A stretch of 64,000 nt of DNA from Macquaria australasica (taxonomy: Eukaryota > Chordata > Actinopteri > Centrarchiformes > Percichthyidae): NCBI GenBank assembly GCA_005408345.1, contig SEMN01000063.1:558001-622000 (forward strand). The letters are read 5' to 3'. The translations under genes and the position numbers were made by a program. The notes under the pieces were generated by a model, which did no database searches, had not been told where the DNA came from, and saw nothing but the letters and a program-made list of their open reading frames with translations. Shown in pieces: positions 33,301 through 46,760 of the stretch (position 1 is the first letter of the stretch; each line of letters opens with the position of its first letter).

Positions 33301-35234
33301 TAAAGGTTGAATCTCAGATCTCTTTCATCTCCGTCAGACATGCACTGGCACAAATTCTACGTGTTGTCACTTTATTTTGGTCTTTGTCTCTGTGATCGAT
33401 TGAGAAATGGCCTGCATGGGAGCAAAGTGTCATTAACATGATTAGAAGCTTGTAAACAAAAAAGAGCCTTCAAGGCACCACTGAACACATGGTGATGTCA
33501 AGCAGGGCATGCCTCAACTTGTGTTTCCTTCAAGTATTTACGTGACTTAATGGGGCAAGAAATATGTGGCCTGTGTGCGCTGTAATCATTAAAACCTCCC
33601 GTCAGGTTGTATTTCATCTTGCTATCGACCTACATATCTGGAGGTAACATGTTCAAGGGCATGAAAAATGTCACGGCCTATAAATCCTCTCATTGTTGCC
33701 TCAAGGAGTTTGACCTCCAATAATTGATGCCCATTTCCATACATCACTCCTTCAGAGTCTTCATTCCTGCAGAACTTTTAATGCTTAATCTCACAGGGGC
33801 CTCTTTCACACATTGTCCAGTCGCAGCTGTCTTCCGTTTTGTGTCATTCATTTTTTGAAAAACCATAGATTAACCTCTCCAACACCGAACAAAATAATGT
33901 CACCGTTAATCTACGGGGTTATCCTGTGGACGGTGATTTATAACAGGAGACACTAGTAATAAAACTTTGCCCTCCAGGCTTTACCAAACTGCGTGCTTCC
34001 TGTACAAATGAAACCTGCTTCCTTTAATACAGATAATGCTGAGTGGCATGTCAGCTCAACTAAAGTCTTCTATTAAAAAGGATTGGTGTTTATGAATGGG
34101 TAAGGAAATATAATTCACTGCCGATTTTTGTCCCTAACTCCTTAAAACCCATCAATCTAGTCTAATTTATCTGCATTACTCAACCAGTTTGCACCACGCT
34201 AAGCTTTATTGTTTAAACACCATGTGCGAGTGAGACAAGGCAAACAAGGTGGTTTGCTGTCTAATGTTTACCATCCATTTAAGAAGCACTGAGGAGGCTG
34301 TTTATCTATATATTATTAGCAACCAGGATGTCTGGGACAATTTAAGACTTCCTCCTGCTCGCCTACTTGCTTTCCCTGTTTGAGAGTGCTGCAGAGGATC
34401 CATCTATTCCTCCCGTTGTAATGAACCTCCCTGGGGGCCCGGGTGCACCATGTGAAGACGCCTTAGTACCAGAGCGATTCATTACCTCGGAAATGTGAGC
34501 TTTTGTTCCGTTTTCAGCAGAGCCCCATTAATCTTGGGCTGCCTCCTGGCATGCAGGCCAGGTACTGCTTTGGTAATTACAGTTAATCATCATTCAGACG
34601 TGCACATGGACCGCAGGCTCCTCTGAGGCTTCCATGCAGGGGCAAATCTACCCCCTTAAACACTGTTGTTTACCCTCCTCCAACTGTAACTCTGTGTCCC
34701 GGTTGCACCATAAAGAAGTCTTTCTTTTTTTTTTCTTTCTTTTTTGTCCTGGTAACCAAACCGCAAGAGTTTTGGTAATTGTGTCCAGTAAGATTTGGCT
34801 CCAGTTGTGCATCAGCCTCCCCTGTACAAACAAGTAAACATCCCAGCTCCGCCTCCCCGGCCCCCTCCAAACATTTACACTATCCAGCTGTCAGCGTTGC
34901 ACAGTTACTGGAGCCTACTGTTCACCTGCCGTTTATGATTGTGATTAATGGACAGATTACAAGATGGATGATTTTCAGGAGCAACAAGCAGAAAGAGACC
35001 ATCTGTATCTGGGCGTCTGGCTGCAGAGGGACACGCAGAGATGGATGACTTCATCACCCAGGGTTTCCTATCGTCACTGAAAACATGGAGAGCTATGATA
35101 GTTGAAATGTTTATATTTAGAACTAAATTAATAAATATATTACTCCTTCAGCTGGTCGGCAAAGATTTAATCAAGCAACAATGATGATATTTGATGATCT
35201 GTTTAAGTAATTTTTAAATGTGCTAGCAGCATGG
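33301..35234. other. Intergenic, unique-looking sequence
   Basis: High-complexity sequence without repeats, apart from a T-rich tract at 34725-34745. No exon-like structure with splice support. It is a candidate area for conserved non-coding elements in the ttc31-nanos1 interval; unproven. Confidence 0.45.
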
Positions 35235-35700
35235 CTAAAAATATCTTGACAATTATTGGATGGATTGCCATTAAATCATGTACAGACATTCATGGTTCCC
35301 AGATGATGAACCCTACTGACTTCACCTCTAGCACCATTAAAATGTGTTTGGATGGACTGCCATGAAATCTGGTACAGACACGAATAACTTTGGTGATCCT
35401 CTGACTAGCGCCATCATCTGGTCAATATTCTGGTTCAGTATTGGTCAAATTTTAACTTGCCCAATACTTTGGTTTATAGCCAAATACCTGCACAACAAAT
35501 CACATTCCCATCAGCCTCAGCTGTACTTTGTGCTAAGTGCTAATGTGCTATGTGCTAATGAGCAAATGTTAGCATGCTAACACGCTAAATTAAGACAGTG
35601 AACATGTTAAACATCAACATGTTGGCATTAGCTCAAAGTAACGTTGTGCCTCACAGAGCTGCTATCATAGCTGTAGACTCTGTCTTGTTTTAAGCAAAAA
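35235..35700 (+). repeat. Dispersed repeat (GGATTGCCATGAAATCTGGTACAGAC type), copy 1
   Basis: It contains GGATGGATTGCCATTAAATC, repeated once more about 100 bp on as GGATGGACTGCCATGAAATC, each followed by TACAGACA-type and GGTGATCCTCTGACT-type motifs. It then runs into a GCTAATGTGCTAATGAGC / TTAGCATGCTAAC section. The same modules occur in reverse at 42440-43030 and in the forward direction at 46440-46760. A non-coding interspersed family common in fish. Confidence 0.75.
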
Positions 35701-37300
35701 TGCCAAAAAGTTAAATGGTTCCAGCTTCTCAAATGAGAATATTTGCTTTTCTTAGTCTTAATATCTTTGTGTATCAATATCTTTGTGTATTAATATGTTG
35801 GTAAACTGTTAAAACAAGGCATTTTTGAAGATTGTGATGGGCATTTTTCACTTGTATAGACCAAACCATTATAATGAATGGAAACAATTGTTAATTGCGC
35901 CTATTTTAATATTCAAATCGCAGTAAAGCAGTGGAGAGGAATACAAGCTTGGCTGTCGGTAGATTTAGTTGAAAGTGTAATAATAACCCAAGTTGCATTA
36001 TTATATAATTCCATGGGAAAGAAGATTTCCATACTGAAAATAATAAAGCATTACTGTTATCATTTATCATACAATATCTCTTAAATATTCAGTCAGTACT
36101 GTTTTGATTTGCAGAAAAAAAGGGCATAAAGGAAAACTTTACTCAGTGCATAGTTATGCATCATCACTGTATGTGTTGTCATTTTACTTTTGCTACCTCA
36201 TCTACTTCTGCTACAGCTTCTCCTCTGAGAATGTACCTGATGCTGCTGCATTCAACTGTAGGTTATACTCACGTAGATACAGGTGGAGAGAAAGGTACTG
36301 AAGAAGAGATAAAGACAAAGACCAATTTGTGCACCCACAGTAGAAGGAAATGTACCAGAATGTGTGTTAAGGGTCACAACTCTCATTCTGACAGTTGAAT
36401 GTTGATGCAACATGGTGGTTTAAGACAGAAGCCTTTGCACATAGATTCTAGCTGTTAGTCATTTATTTCTTTAGGGTTGATTTTTCCTTTTGAAGCAAAC
36501 CTTATCTTGAAAATACATCCAACGGTGTTTCGTTTCTGCTATGAGTCATCTTGTACGAGTAGGTGTCGCTTTTTTCAAATGTTTTTACAACAAAACCCCT
36601 CAGCTGTGTAGTTCCCCAAAAGACCATCCAGCCAGTCATCCATTCAACAGACTAAAAAAACACTAGCATCTAGGGAAACTGTGAAGACTCTTGATCAGCT
36701 CGCTGTTGCACATTCCTCTAAAGACCAGCCACAAGCTCTCGGGGTATTGATTAACATTTTAGATATGAGCAAAGAAGAGAATCAATGTGTGCTGTTCTAT
36801 TAGCAAGACGTGCCCTTAGCAGTTTGTTGTTTGTAATTTGAATGAAGATAAACCCAGAGCTTAAAGGCTGCAGCAGCAAATGAGATGTCTGGTTGACCTC
36901 CTTCAAGGAGAACAAAAGCAAACTCAAACAAGACCGTGCTGTTGTTTGCTTTGCTTGATAAAAAAACAAAAACCCCAGATCGTAATGATGGCAAAGTATG
37001 CTGAAGACATTTGGGTCCCATCTGTCGAAAATGAGAAATGAGTGACCTGTTATCTGATGTCAGAAGAGGGAAGAAAGCTTTTCTCGGGTTTGTTTCGCAC
37101 CTGTTGGGTTGTGTAAGGTTTACAGAGGAGGAAGAAGCTGGAAGATGTCCTAACAGAGTCGTCATCCAGTGTTGCAGACTCACTCATGCATGCACAGAAA
37201 CAGATCTAAAGGGTACAGTCTCTTTTCATCCATAAGAGATTCCTGGGAGCCAGGAGTCTGATTTGGGTCAATTAGATAGCACAAAATGACTGCATGTCAG
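35701..37300. other. Intergenic, no gene seen
   Basis: No coding structure or recognised repeat. The stretch at 37300-37350 begins another fragment of the AAAGGATAAGTTTAGTGATATTC repeat end. Confidence 0.45.
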
Positions 37301-37559
37301 CAGACCATTAAAGGATAAGTTTAGTGATATTCTATATTTTTCTTAATGTCAGCAGATCAGTGTGCTGAAGACACATGTTTCTTGTCTGGGTGCAGAGTCC
37401 TAAAAACTGTGAATTATGTCTGCCAAAGGACTTGCAACACTGTTGAATGCTCCCTTTAAAATTTACATTTTATAACAACAAAAGTAAGTTTCGAGCCCAA
37501 ATTGGCTCTTTGGAATAATGTTATGAAAATAGACATTTTAAATGTTGTGAGACTTTGCA

Positions 37560-38555
37560 GGTCATAAATTATTGTCAACAAATCTCACGAAAACACCAAA
37601 ACCAACCATGAACTGATCCTGAGATTAAACCATTTAAACTGCCATTTATCAGGCAAGACAACAACAAAGGGAGTCAATGCCATTATCCTCCCCATCACCC
37701 TACAGTCTGTGTGTGAACATAAACATGCATAACACATATGCACATACAAATCCTGCACACTTGAATAATTCATTCAAATGAAAAGAAACAGGAGTGTACA
37801 TTATGGATGCAGTCAGACAGTTTTACTGAACATACTTTATGCACAGAAACATAACATAAAAAAAACATGGGTGTTATGAGGACCACAGCAATGTTTTGGC
37901 ATTTTAAACTACATTCATCTTGTGTTTTTGATATTTTGGAATGCATTTGTCCTTCTCTCCAGGCAACCAAGGGGGGGAAAACAGTTTGAAAAGATAAGTC
38001 TGGCGATATTCTATATTTTTCTTATTGTCAACAAATCCCATGAAAAGATCAAAACCAATAATCAATTGATCTTATTATCCATGCAGCCAAAGCCTGATAT
38101 GTCTTATTCCTCTGTGCCATAGTGCTCCTTTGTTGTCCAAAAACTATTACAAACACATCAGTGAGCCACACACTGTAGTTTATTTTGACTCAGTCCCACA
38201 AACATTGCACTGCTGCCGTAAATACTCACCGGAGAACCAAATGTGTATTAATCCGCAGATGAAAATAGTCCCCAACTAATACACTATTTATTTCTATTTG
38301 AGTAGCATTTGTTAAAAACTACAGTGCCCAGCTGCTTTAGGAAATTATTTCACGTTTTAAAACAATAAAACTATTTATTTGTGACCTGTTTTTAAAGATT
38401 TATATTTTCAGTAAGAACCAGTGGTCTTGGGGCTTTGTGCCACAGACAGAGAAGGGAAGTCAGAAAGTATTGAGACACGTTGTTGTTTTTGGTCTTTTCA
38501 GATGATTTGTTGACAAAAATAAAGAATAATACCAGGCTTATCTTTTAAAGTTTTA
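37560..38555. repeat. Block B of the inverted duplication, containing an intact-ended MITE
   Basis: The stretch at about 37985-38555 is a complete MITE-like unit. Its left end (AAAAGATAAGTCTGGCGATA) and right end (reverse complement TAAAAGATAAGCCTGGTATTA) match over about 55 bases. Upstream, 37610-37890 is a second unit that matches 33065-33300 in reverse complement (for example GGGAGTCAATGCCATTAT). The order is the mirror image of block A. Confidence 0.7.
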
Positions 38556-39918
38556 GGGATATTGGTACAGGTATAATGTTAAATTGATTATGTCATGCAG
38601 AAACTCCAGATTCTTCCACTGATGTCAGGCTTGGACATTCGAGGAGGAACAAGGAGCACCAATTGTTTGCTTTTACCTTTGTGTCCTCACTGCTGCCACC
38701 TTAAACCGTGAGACACCTGTCCCTTTGTGTGACACTTTCCACACACGCACACATCATACGCGCACATACACCCATTGAAAACCTCTGGGGGTTTCTGCCC
38801 AGTCATTTGGCACATTTTTGATGTTGAATCAAAAAAGACAAAATGAGAGAGCGAGGAGGGAGTGGGGAGGGAGAGGGAGCAATCTAGGCTTTCCACTCCA
38901 GTGAAAGGCACTCTTTGTTGAACACTCCTCTGCAACCCCCAACCCTCCCTCTCTCCATATCCACCCTTCATCCCCCCCCCCTCCCTTCCCCTCCAAAGCC
39001 CGGGTGGATTTTTCATTAAATGCTATCAAAAATGTGACTGGTCCTATTCATGGGCAGATGGAGGGCTGGCTGTGCGGCTGGAGACCAATACCTTCACTGG
39101 AGAATGACAGGAATCTGGGCTGTAGGTGAAGGTCCGGGTGGATAGACCGGGCAGACTTTACAAGACCTGACAGAGAAGGAAAATTTGCTTTTTCCAAGGT
39201 TTTCTTTGTGTGTAAGAGCCCCCTTTTCCCAACTCTGATTATGTTAGATATATTCCTCTGCATCAACGTGCTCTCACTCTGATTTTCTCCAGTTGGACCT
39301 CCTTTGTTTGCAGAGAAAAGAAAAACACACCTCACATTTGTTATATTCAATGGCAGCTCAGTGTTTTCTCTCTCTGCTCTGAGGCTCCTCCAAGTAAGAC
39401 CTCCTTGTCCTCATTTTTCAAAAAGCTACTTAAAGAGTTAAGAGCACTCTGCCTAAACAAAACAACATATTGAGCCTCTGTTTCCTCAGACAAACAAGGT
39501 GACCAGGTCCATCCGCTGTTCATTTCTCACCAAAAGGAAAGAGATGAACCTCTCATATTGTTAGAGAGCGGTCGATTATGTCACGGGACAATGGAAGGCA
39601 GCGGGTTGGAAGAAAACACAAACAATGATTTCCGCAACAGCAATTTAATCCTCTGGCGTTAAAACCTGACACAAAGTGGACAAAGGCGAGGAGGCTGGCA
39701 CGAATAAACCCCGAATCTGAAGATTAAGCAAAAAAAAAAAAAAAAAATGAGGATCCTTTGTGTAAAAAGGTCCTTTATCTGCTTTTGAAGTCTGTGAGAC
39801 CTGCCAGCCGTCCTCATCCTCTCTTTGTAACCGGCCCCCATGTCCCACAGCAAACCACCACCTCACTTTCATCTGCCGTCATCTTAGGGGGCAATTAATG
39901 CCATTCAGATCTACCCAC

Positions 39919-39956
<38 letters not shown>

Positions 39957-42439
39957 AAGAAAGATGGTGGGAAGGCTCATCTACTTGTTGAAGCAGGGAC
40001 TTGACAACAGTTTAGTGTAGCCTAATTTGGTGCATATAAGGCAAGTGCCATTTCTTATCTGATGAAATTCAGCGCTTCAATCCGGCTCTCCTCTCCTGTT
40101 ATTATTTATATTTGATTGGGCTTCTGTTTACAGACAGGCAGCGTGGAAACCAGCCAGACTGTTGCTTAATGAATATTTCACTGCCTCCACACAATAAGCC
40201 TCCCATGATAGCCCAGTGAATAACCTCCCGCTCTGCTCTGCAATTCTGCCGTGCAGCGAGCAATAACTCCAACTCATACTTGATAAAGCTCCATGTGAGG
40301 AGAAGCCCCGGGTTTTATCGTTGACCTTTTTGCTCTCTGCTGTAGTTCCTTTACTCTGGGGACTCCCACTGTTTCTGCTTTGCTGTTCTAATACAGTGGC
40401 CCCAGCCCCGGCGTCTGCAAGAGGCAGGGGAAATAAAGCCTCCATTTGCATTACGTAATTTCATGCATTATTCAGAGCTTCAGAGAATCATTTCACCTAG
40501 ACAACTCCTCAGAGGGCAGTGAGGAGATAACTGTTAGTGACAGGACTGGCTCATGAAATGCAGAGTGACTTAACCACCCAATCTGCAGATATTATCCCGG
40601 CCTGAATTGGAAATAGACACCGGCACGCTCACACAGATGCGCTCTAACAAAAGTACACACTCGCTGTTATTTTCACTTTTTCTTTTTTATCACTGAGGGG
40701 AAACAAGCGATTTCAGATGCACATTTTTACGGTATATCTGTTTTATGATGCTCTTGATATTTCAAAGACCGTGGAAAACTACAGCACAGATGAATAGTGC
40801 TGTATGGGTAGGAGTTGATCTGGATTTTTCTTCCTCACACACAAAACCATAAAAGAGACAAAGATTTTGAATTCAGATACTGTTAGATAATGATGTTCTA
40901 TTTCTGCTTGTGCTTGCTTTTCTCAATGCGGCACCTCTGCAGCCTGTTATGCTGTAGTCTTGTCAAAATGGGGAATATGAAAAGATTTTATTGTCATAAT
41001 CTTTTTTTTTAATGGGGTGCATTAGTTTGGAAGCAGAACTCAGCAGCAGCAGCGAGTCCATCACGAGGCAAAGAGAGTGCAGACAGGCCAATTAGTGCAA
41101 TCAAACAGCCACTGTAGCACATAAGCTGCATAGCAGGGCTGCTCACAGCAACTGGACATTGTTTCTTTATTGTCCAAGGCTCACAACAGAAAAGAGTCTG
41201 AAAGAGCCCACAGCTCCAACAGTGGTGCAGTCGTTATCGCATCCGGGGAACACTGCAACACAAGGCTACGGAGAAATAAAGCTTTCTCCTTCTAATCATA
41301 GACAATGGAGTGTATTTCATTAAGCCAGATAATGGTGTGTGCATTTCATTACCATAGATAACTAGGAATATTTAGATGAGGGATGAGGTGCTCATGAAGC
41401 GCCAGTTGGTAGCCATGGTAACTGGGATCTTGGCAAACAAAAGAGTCGGGGAGAAATGTTTGCTAGGGGATGGAAAAGAAAGGGGGAAACAGAGAAAAGA
41501 GGGAAGAGGGTAGACTGAGAGGAACCGCAGAGCTAAACACAGTCCCAGGCCAAAGCAACCAGGCCGAACGCTTCCATGTTGTTTTTCTTCCTGCATCCAG
41601 AAAAAGACTCAGGTGACCACCGTGCTCCTCCTTTGTTCTCAAAAGTTAAATATGCTTCCCTCCGCAGGATACCCAAGATAATCACATGCTAATGCAGCCG
41701 CGGGGCAAATAATAAACTTAATCACCCAAATGTGGGAATCAATGTGCAGTACGAAAACCTATCCATCCATCTTGCTCCGCTCCTGTGAATATTACAACCC
41801 CCACGTGCCCTGCTCGTGCTGCCAGTCAAACCTGACTTGTTGTTGAATTTCAAATGAAGCCGCCTTCTGACAATAAGAAGGGCCTCTGAGCCTAAACCAT
41901 GACCTTGACCTTGGGAGATGGTTTTCATTCATCCTGTTTCAGAGCTGTCAGTTTGAGGACAAAAAAGCAGGACGGGTTATATTACTGTGGATGACACTAA
42001 AGCAATGGAAATCCATTTCTTTTTGGCATCATGCAACATTAAGCCCCGCTCCTCAGATTGAAGTCTGTCATTATTAATGTAGCAACATTATTTGCAGCTG
42101 GAAAATTAAGGGTTGGAGGGAATCACAACTCAATACAGCTGATTTGGCATTCGCAAAAAATAACATTGATTATGGCTGCTCACATGTTTTTTATCATAAA
42201 TTGAACAGTCAAGCTTCTGTACACTGTAATTACAAGTTAAATCTCAACTGCGCCATTTCATTTAACAGATTAAAACAAATCTTATACATTCTTGTCATAC
42301 AATATGATAATAAATCATTATCTTCAGATAATAACTGAAAAGGCATGGATTAAAAAACATTTTCTTTTCTTTGGCATTTGCATCATTAGCTTCTGTTTTA
42401 AAACTCTCCTCTTTTTATGAGAGTTTCAATTCTGAACAC
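38556..42439. other. Intergenic, mainly unique, with small simple repeats
   Basis: Simple repeats seen: poly-A at about 39729-39747 and (AG)n at about 39923-39951. Otherwise high-complexity sequence, with no spliced coding structure. The stretch 39300-41700 is the longest repeat-free part of the interval and a reasonable place to look for conserved enhancers. Confidence 0.45.
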
Positions 42440-43030
42440 GACAAAGTCTACAGCCACGCTAGGGGCACTGTGAGGCTGTACCTAGACTAACGTTAGCATG
42501 GCAACATGCTCACGATCACGATGCTAACATGCTGATGCTAAGGAGGTACAATGTTTATCATGTTCACTGTCTTGGTTTAGTCTGTTAGCATGCTAACATT
42601 TGCTAATTAGCACTAAACACAAAGTACAGCTGAGGCTGATGGGAATGTCATTAGTTTAGCAGGTATCTGGCCATAAACCAAAGTATTTAAAGTAATTAAA
42701 ATTTAGACCTGATGGTGGCGCTAGGTGAAAAGTTAGGTGATCACCAAAGTGAATAAAATTCGTCCTGAGGGCGACGTGAATGTGTGCCAAATATTTCATG
42801 GCAATCCATCTAATAGTTGTGGAGATGTTTCACTCAAAACCACAAAAGTCAACCTCATGGTGGCGCTAGAGGAAAAGTCAGAGGATCACCAAAGTCAGAA
42901 GGATTCATCCTCTGGAGACCACGAATGTCTGTACAAAATTTCATGGCAATCCATCTAACAGCTGTTGTGATATTTCTGTCTGGACCAAAATGGTGGGTCG
43001 ACCAACACTGCCATCCATAGAGCCATGCTG
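42440..43030 (-). repeat. Dispersed repeat (GCCATGAAAT type), copy 2, reverse orientation
   Basis: The order is mirrored relative to copy 1. A GTTAGCATGGCAACATGC / GCTAACATGCTGATGC section comes first, then two ATTTCATGGCAATCCATCTAA modules (about 42795 and 42940), each preceded by ATGGTGGCGCTAGG or ATGGTGGCGCTAGA and GGATCACCAAAGT motifs. No coding frame. Confidence 0.75.
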
Positions 43031-44003
43031 CTAAATCCTAAGACTGATAACGGCATCGCCAAAATGCTTTTGTTCAATTTACTTTGATATTTTCAGTTGC
43101 TGTACTTAATTCACTTATTGTATTAATTTCTATTGTTTCTTTTTGTGCATCGCAAGCTTCAGTTTCAACCTCTTTTCTTGATTGTGTTTAAGTTCTGAAA
43201 AACACCACAGCAGATGACACAGAAAACAGAAACCTGCACATCGAGTTCAGCCATTAGCTGAAAGCAGATAGGACTCCATATGGACAACCTCATTCTTGCT
43301 ACCCCCGATGCTCCACTTTAACAGGAATGCAGCACTGCTGTCAGGACATTGATCTAAAAGAAATTCAGCTTTTTAAACTTTTATTTATCCTGGGAACTGT
43401 TTTACAGAGTATGTTCTCACTAACACTCTGCCTCACATTCAGCTGCACTCATCCATATTTGGAAATATCAAATTCTCAGACTGCAGCCGCAATATGAGAA
43501 GCTCCAGGAGCGAATTCATTTTTAGAGCTATGTTCATTAACATTTTAGGATCTGATATAAAAAAAAAGGGCAGTATTTGTGGTTTTTTGAATGGATGTAG
43601 GGAATAAGGGTTAGATTCATGTATGAGTTTCCAGATATATTATTTTGATATTTATGAGATATTAAATATTGGCCAGTGCCAGTGGTGGTCCACAGCTAAC
43701 AAGATGCAGGTTCTTCACTGAAAACACACTGAGGAGGGAGCAGTGCACACACCCAAAAACAACAGTAAACACGGGCCATTGCAAGTCGAAGTAAATATTT
43801 CATATTGGCCTTCAAAGGCCGTGTTGGAAAAATGAACTGTATTACTGCACATCCAGCATTCCCCCGTCCTGAGTAACCTGAGAAGGCACCGTTTTCCTGG
43901 GATGAGAATTCAGTTTTTTGTTATCTAAACATGGGAAACCCACATGGAACCTGATTTTTCCAGTTTGAACAATGATGAAAACATTTGACAAGCCACACAG
44001 GTG

Positions 44004-44005
<2 letters not shown>
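43031..44005. other. Intergenic, no gene seen
   Basis: AT-rich sequence without recognisable genes or repeat structure. Confidence 0.45.
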
Positions 44006-44060
<55 letters not shown>

Positions 44061-44133
44061 GTGAATCCAGCCTGCGACAGTCAAGCATGATAATGTGGAT
44101 TGATTCCCCTGTGTGTGTGTGTGTGTGTGTGTG
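44006..44133. repeat. (CA)n and (TG)n pair
   Basis: About 26 CA units (44006-44058) are followed 51 bases later by about 12 TG units (44110-44133). The two are complementary and could fold into a hairpin in single strands. Confidence 0.9.
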
Positions 44134-44539
44134 GAACCAGACTCCAGTCTTGGCCCACAGTAATAAGATCAGCCTGTTTGGGCCTGACAGGCTGAGCCTC
44201 TCTCAGGGTGGCCCATCTGGCCAGCACCCAGGCCACGGCGCCAGCCACCGGTTCCACTGTGCGGGGACCCATCTGTGGTCCTGTGTGGTATCAACCATTA
44301 CACTGCCAGGCCTGTCCCGATCTGCACATGGGTCCACTGGTCTGTGTGTGTTCTGCAGATGGGACAGTGGGTCAGCTAATAGCAGCAAATCACTCTTAGT
44401 GATTATTTTAACCTCTGAGGTGTACAGATGGGCGGGATTTACAGCAGCAAGATGTTTCAGTCAGAGAGTGTCAGGTGAGCTGTCTGATGCAAGAAAGCAC
44501 AGCTGGCAAAATTTGGTAATAGTGATCAAATTCACACAA

Positions 44540-45130
44540 TGTAAATCATGTTAAGGTTCAATTTAAAAACGTAAGTTCCCCTGCTGCCTTAAAAATGTGA
44601 GTTAACTGAACTTAAGTTGAATAATAAGGTCAAAGTTGTCTTATGAGTTGTAAGTTCACTGAATTTGAGATAACAAGTTCAATAAACTTCAGTCACACTG
44701 AAAAACGTTACAGACAGATTTTCTCAGTTTGAAGAATAAGTTCTTCATTTGACATGAAGAGTGTACAGCTGTGGCTGCTCCTGCTGAAGCCACTTTGAAC
44801 CAGAGTTACTACAACATGCGAGACAGCTCCCATAAAGTGTAAGGGGGAAGGAACTGAATTTAATATCCTTCATTGTGGTTTGCATTGTTTTCAGTATTAT
44901 GAAAAGGAACAATCATGACAGCAAATTTCGGTCTCTGGAGAGTTTTAACTCTCAAGCACTGCATGCTGGGAAGTCTGCTAATATTCTGATCATATTTCTT
45001 TAAAAACTTAATTTTATGAGCTGAGCGAACTCATCATTTCAAGCCCAAAAGACTTCAAGTCAGAAGAACTCATGTTTATGTGTCCTGAAAATAAATTATT
45101 AAAACTCAATGAGAAAAGATTAATTTTCAA
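44540..45130. repeat. Possible dispersed repeat (AACTTAAGTTGA motifs)
   Basis: The segment begins with GAACTTAAGTTGAATAATAAG and related TAAGTTCA motifs and ends with AACTCATG/AAAACTCAATGAG motifs, suggesting inverted subterminal sequence of a non-autonomous element. The ends are not clean, so the call is weak. Confidence 0.3.
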
Positions 45131-45357
45131 TAAAATTGTTCTTTTAAAGTCCAACTGGCATCACATTTAGTCATCCCCTTTTTGTAGACAAAGATAATGT
45201 CAATGTGTTTTTTAAATGTACTGTTAATAGTTTTTTATTGTTAAAACGAAGAAAAGGGTCTTTGGGGAAATATCAGAAATGCTCCTTTTCGTTTCAGCTG
45301 GCTGTCTGGAGGGCTGTCTGTGTTTGATTGACAGCAGCTGGCAGGCTGCCAGAGTGC

Positions 45358-45420
45358 AGGTGTTACACCTTAGGGACAAGGTGTTACACCTTAGGGACAA
45401 GGTGTTACACCTTAGGGAAC
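45358..45420 (+). repeat. 21-bp tandem repeat, three copies
   Basis: GGTGTTACACCTTAGGGACAA is repeated three times with essentially no divergence. The unit itself contains the palindrome GGTGTTACACC. The stretch 45421-46439 beyond it shows no gene or repeat. Confidence 0.9.
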
Positions 45421-46439
45421 AAGAGACAAAGTAAACAAACTTGCAAAAGTGACATTTGCAGGTACGTTTACACGATGTTTAATGTGCTGCAGCTGAGCAG
45501 CTAATCAGCTACCTATCATGCAAACTGACGTTAGTGGTGCACTTTTCCCTGGTGAATGTTTGTTGGGTTGGTCGTTCAACAAGCTAAGGTGCAGGACAAG
45601 ATGGGTGATCATGTTTGTAAGTTAGATAAAAAGGAAACTTTAGCAAGAAAGCTAATGTGGGTTGTTGTTCGGAGTCTGTGGCTCTTTTGTTGTGTAGCTG
45701 CTGTCTGACTCAGTGTGACTGTCTGCTCTGCCTATGACGTTAACGGCTTTATGCAAGATGTGATTGGCTGTATCGAAATAAGGTCTCTCCATCTATGTAG
45801 ACGGATAACAAAACGGTATTCCAAAGCAAACATAGGACAAGTGATTTACAGAGCAGATATACATGCTGTGACAGACAACAGTTAAGTAAGAAACAGTTAT
45901 AATTCCAAAGAAACAACTCTCTCAGCCTTCCTTTTTTTTTATCTTTAAACCAAGACACCCTGTCAACTGTCTCAGGTCCTAAACCTCTACCTCAACACCA
46001 AACACAAGCAGCTAGTACAAATACAGTATTAAATTTGAATGTGCATATATTGTAAAACACATGTACAAACTGAAAATGGGACTGCCATCCAGCCATGTAT
46101 ACAACTTCCCCCTCACATATGTTGTATTTATTGCCCATAAGTGTATCGTTTCTTTGTAATTCAGTTTCAGGAAACCGAATGCGAGATGAGAGAACGCAGA
46201 CATGACAGCATAGCTGAAAGATCCCAACAGACAGCCGAGCATGAGCTAATATGAGACAAGACACATCTGCCTCTGAGATTTAATGGTCCTTGAGGTAGAA
46301 GTGCAAGCACAAACAGGACTGTACTCAGTGAGGAAAGGATTTTTAGTGCGGAGCAAACAGAGTCAGTTTAATCAAAAAATACTGTGGCAAGGTAGGTAGA
46401 AATCATCGGACAGCAGATTTCAACTTAAACTGTGGCTCC

Positions 46440-46760
46440 ATCAATTTGGTCCAGACTGAAATATCTCACCAACTAGAGGATGGATTGCCATGAAATTCTG
46501 TACAGACATTCATGGGGACCAGAGGATGAACCTAATGGTTCGGGTGGTGCCTGACTTTTCCTCTTGCGCCATCAGCAGGTCAAAGATTTCATTTTTCCAG
46601 TAAAAAATTTCAACATTTAGTTGATGGATTGGCAAAAAAAAATGTGTGCAGACTTTCGTGGTCTCCAAGTTACTTTGGTGATCCCCTGACTTTTCCCTCT
46701 AACGCCACAATGAGGTTGACTTAGTTCTAAGTGTACTAAATGCACGTTGACATTAGCATT
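46440..46760 (+). repeat. Dispersed repeat (GCCATGAAAT type), copy 3
   Basis: Forward-orientation modules AGGATGGATTGCCATGAAAT, ACAGACATTCATGG, CCTGACTTTTCCTCT and CGCCACAATGAGGTTGACTT match copies 1 and 2. It lacks the GCTAAC section at its end. Confidence 0.75.

Noticed and set aside
43985..44554. 189-codon plus-strand frame through the CA/TG repeats
   Set aside because: It begins with a long TH repeat from the microsatellite, then shows no domain, splice structure or homology.
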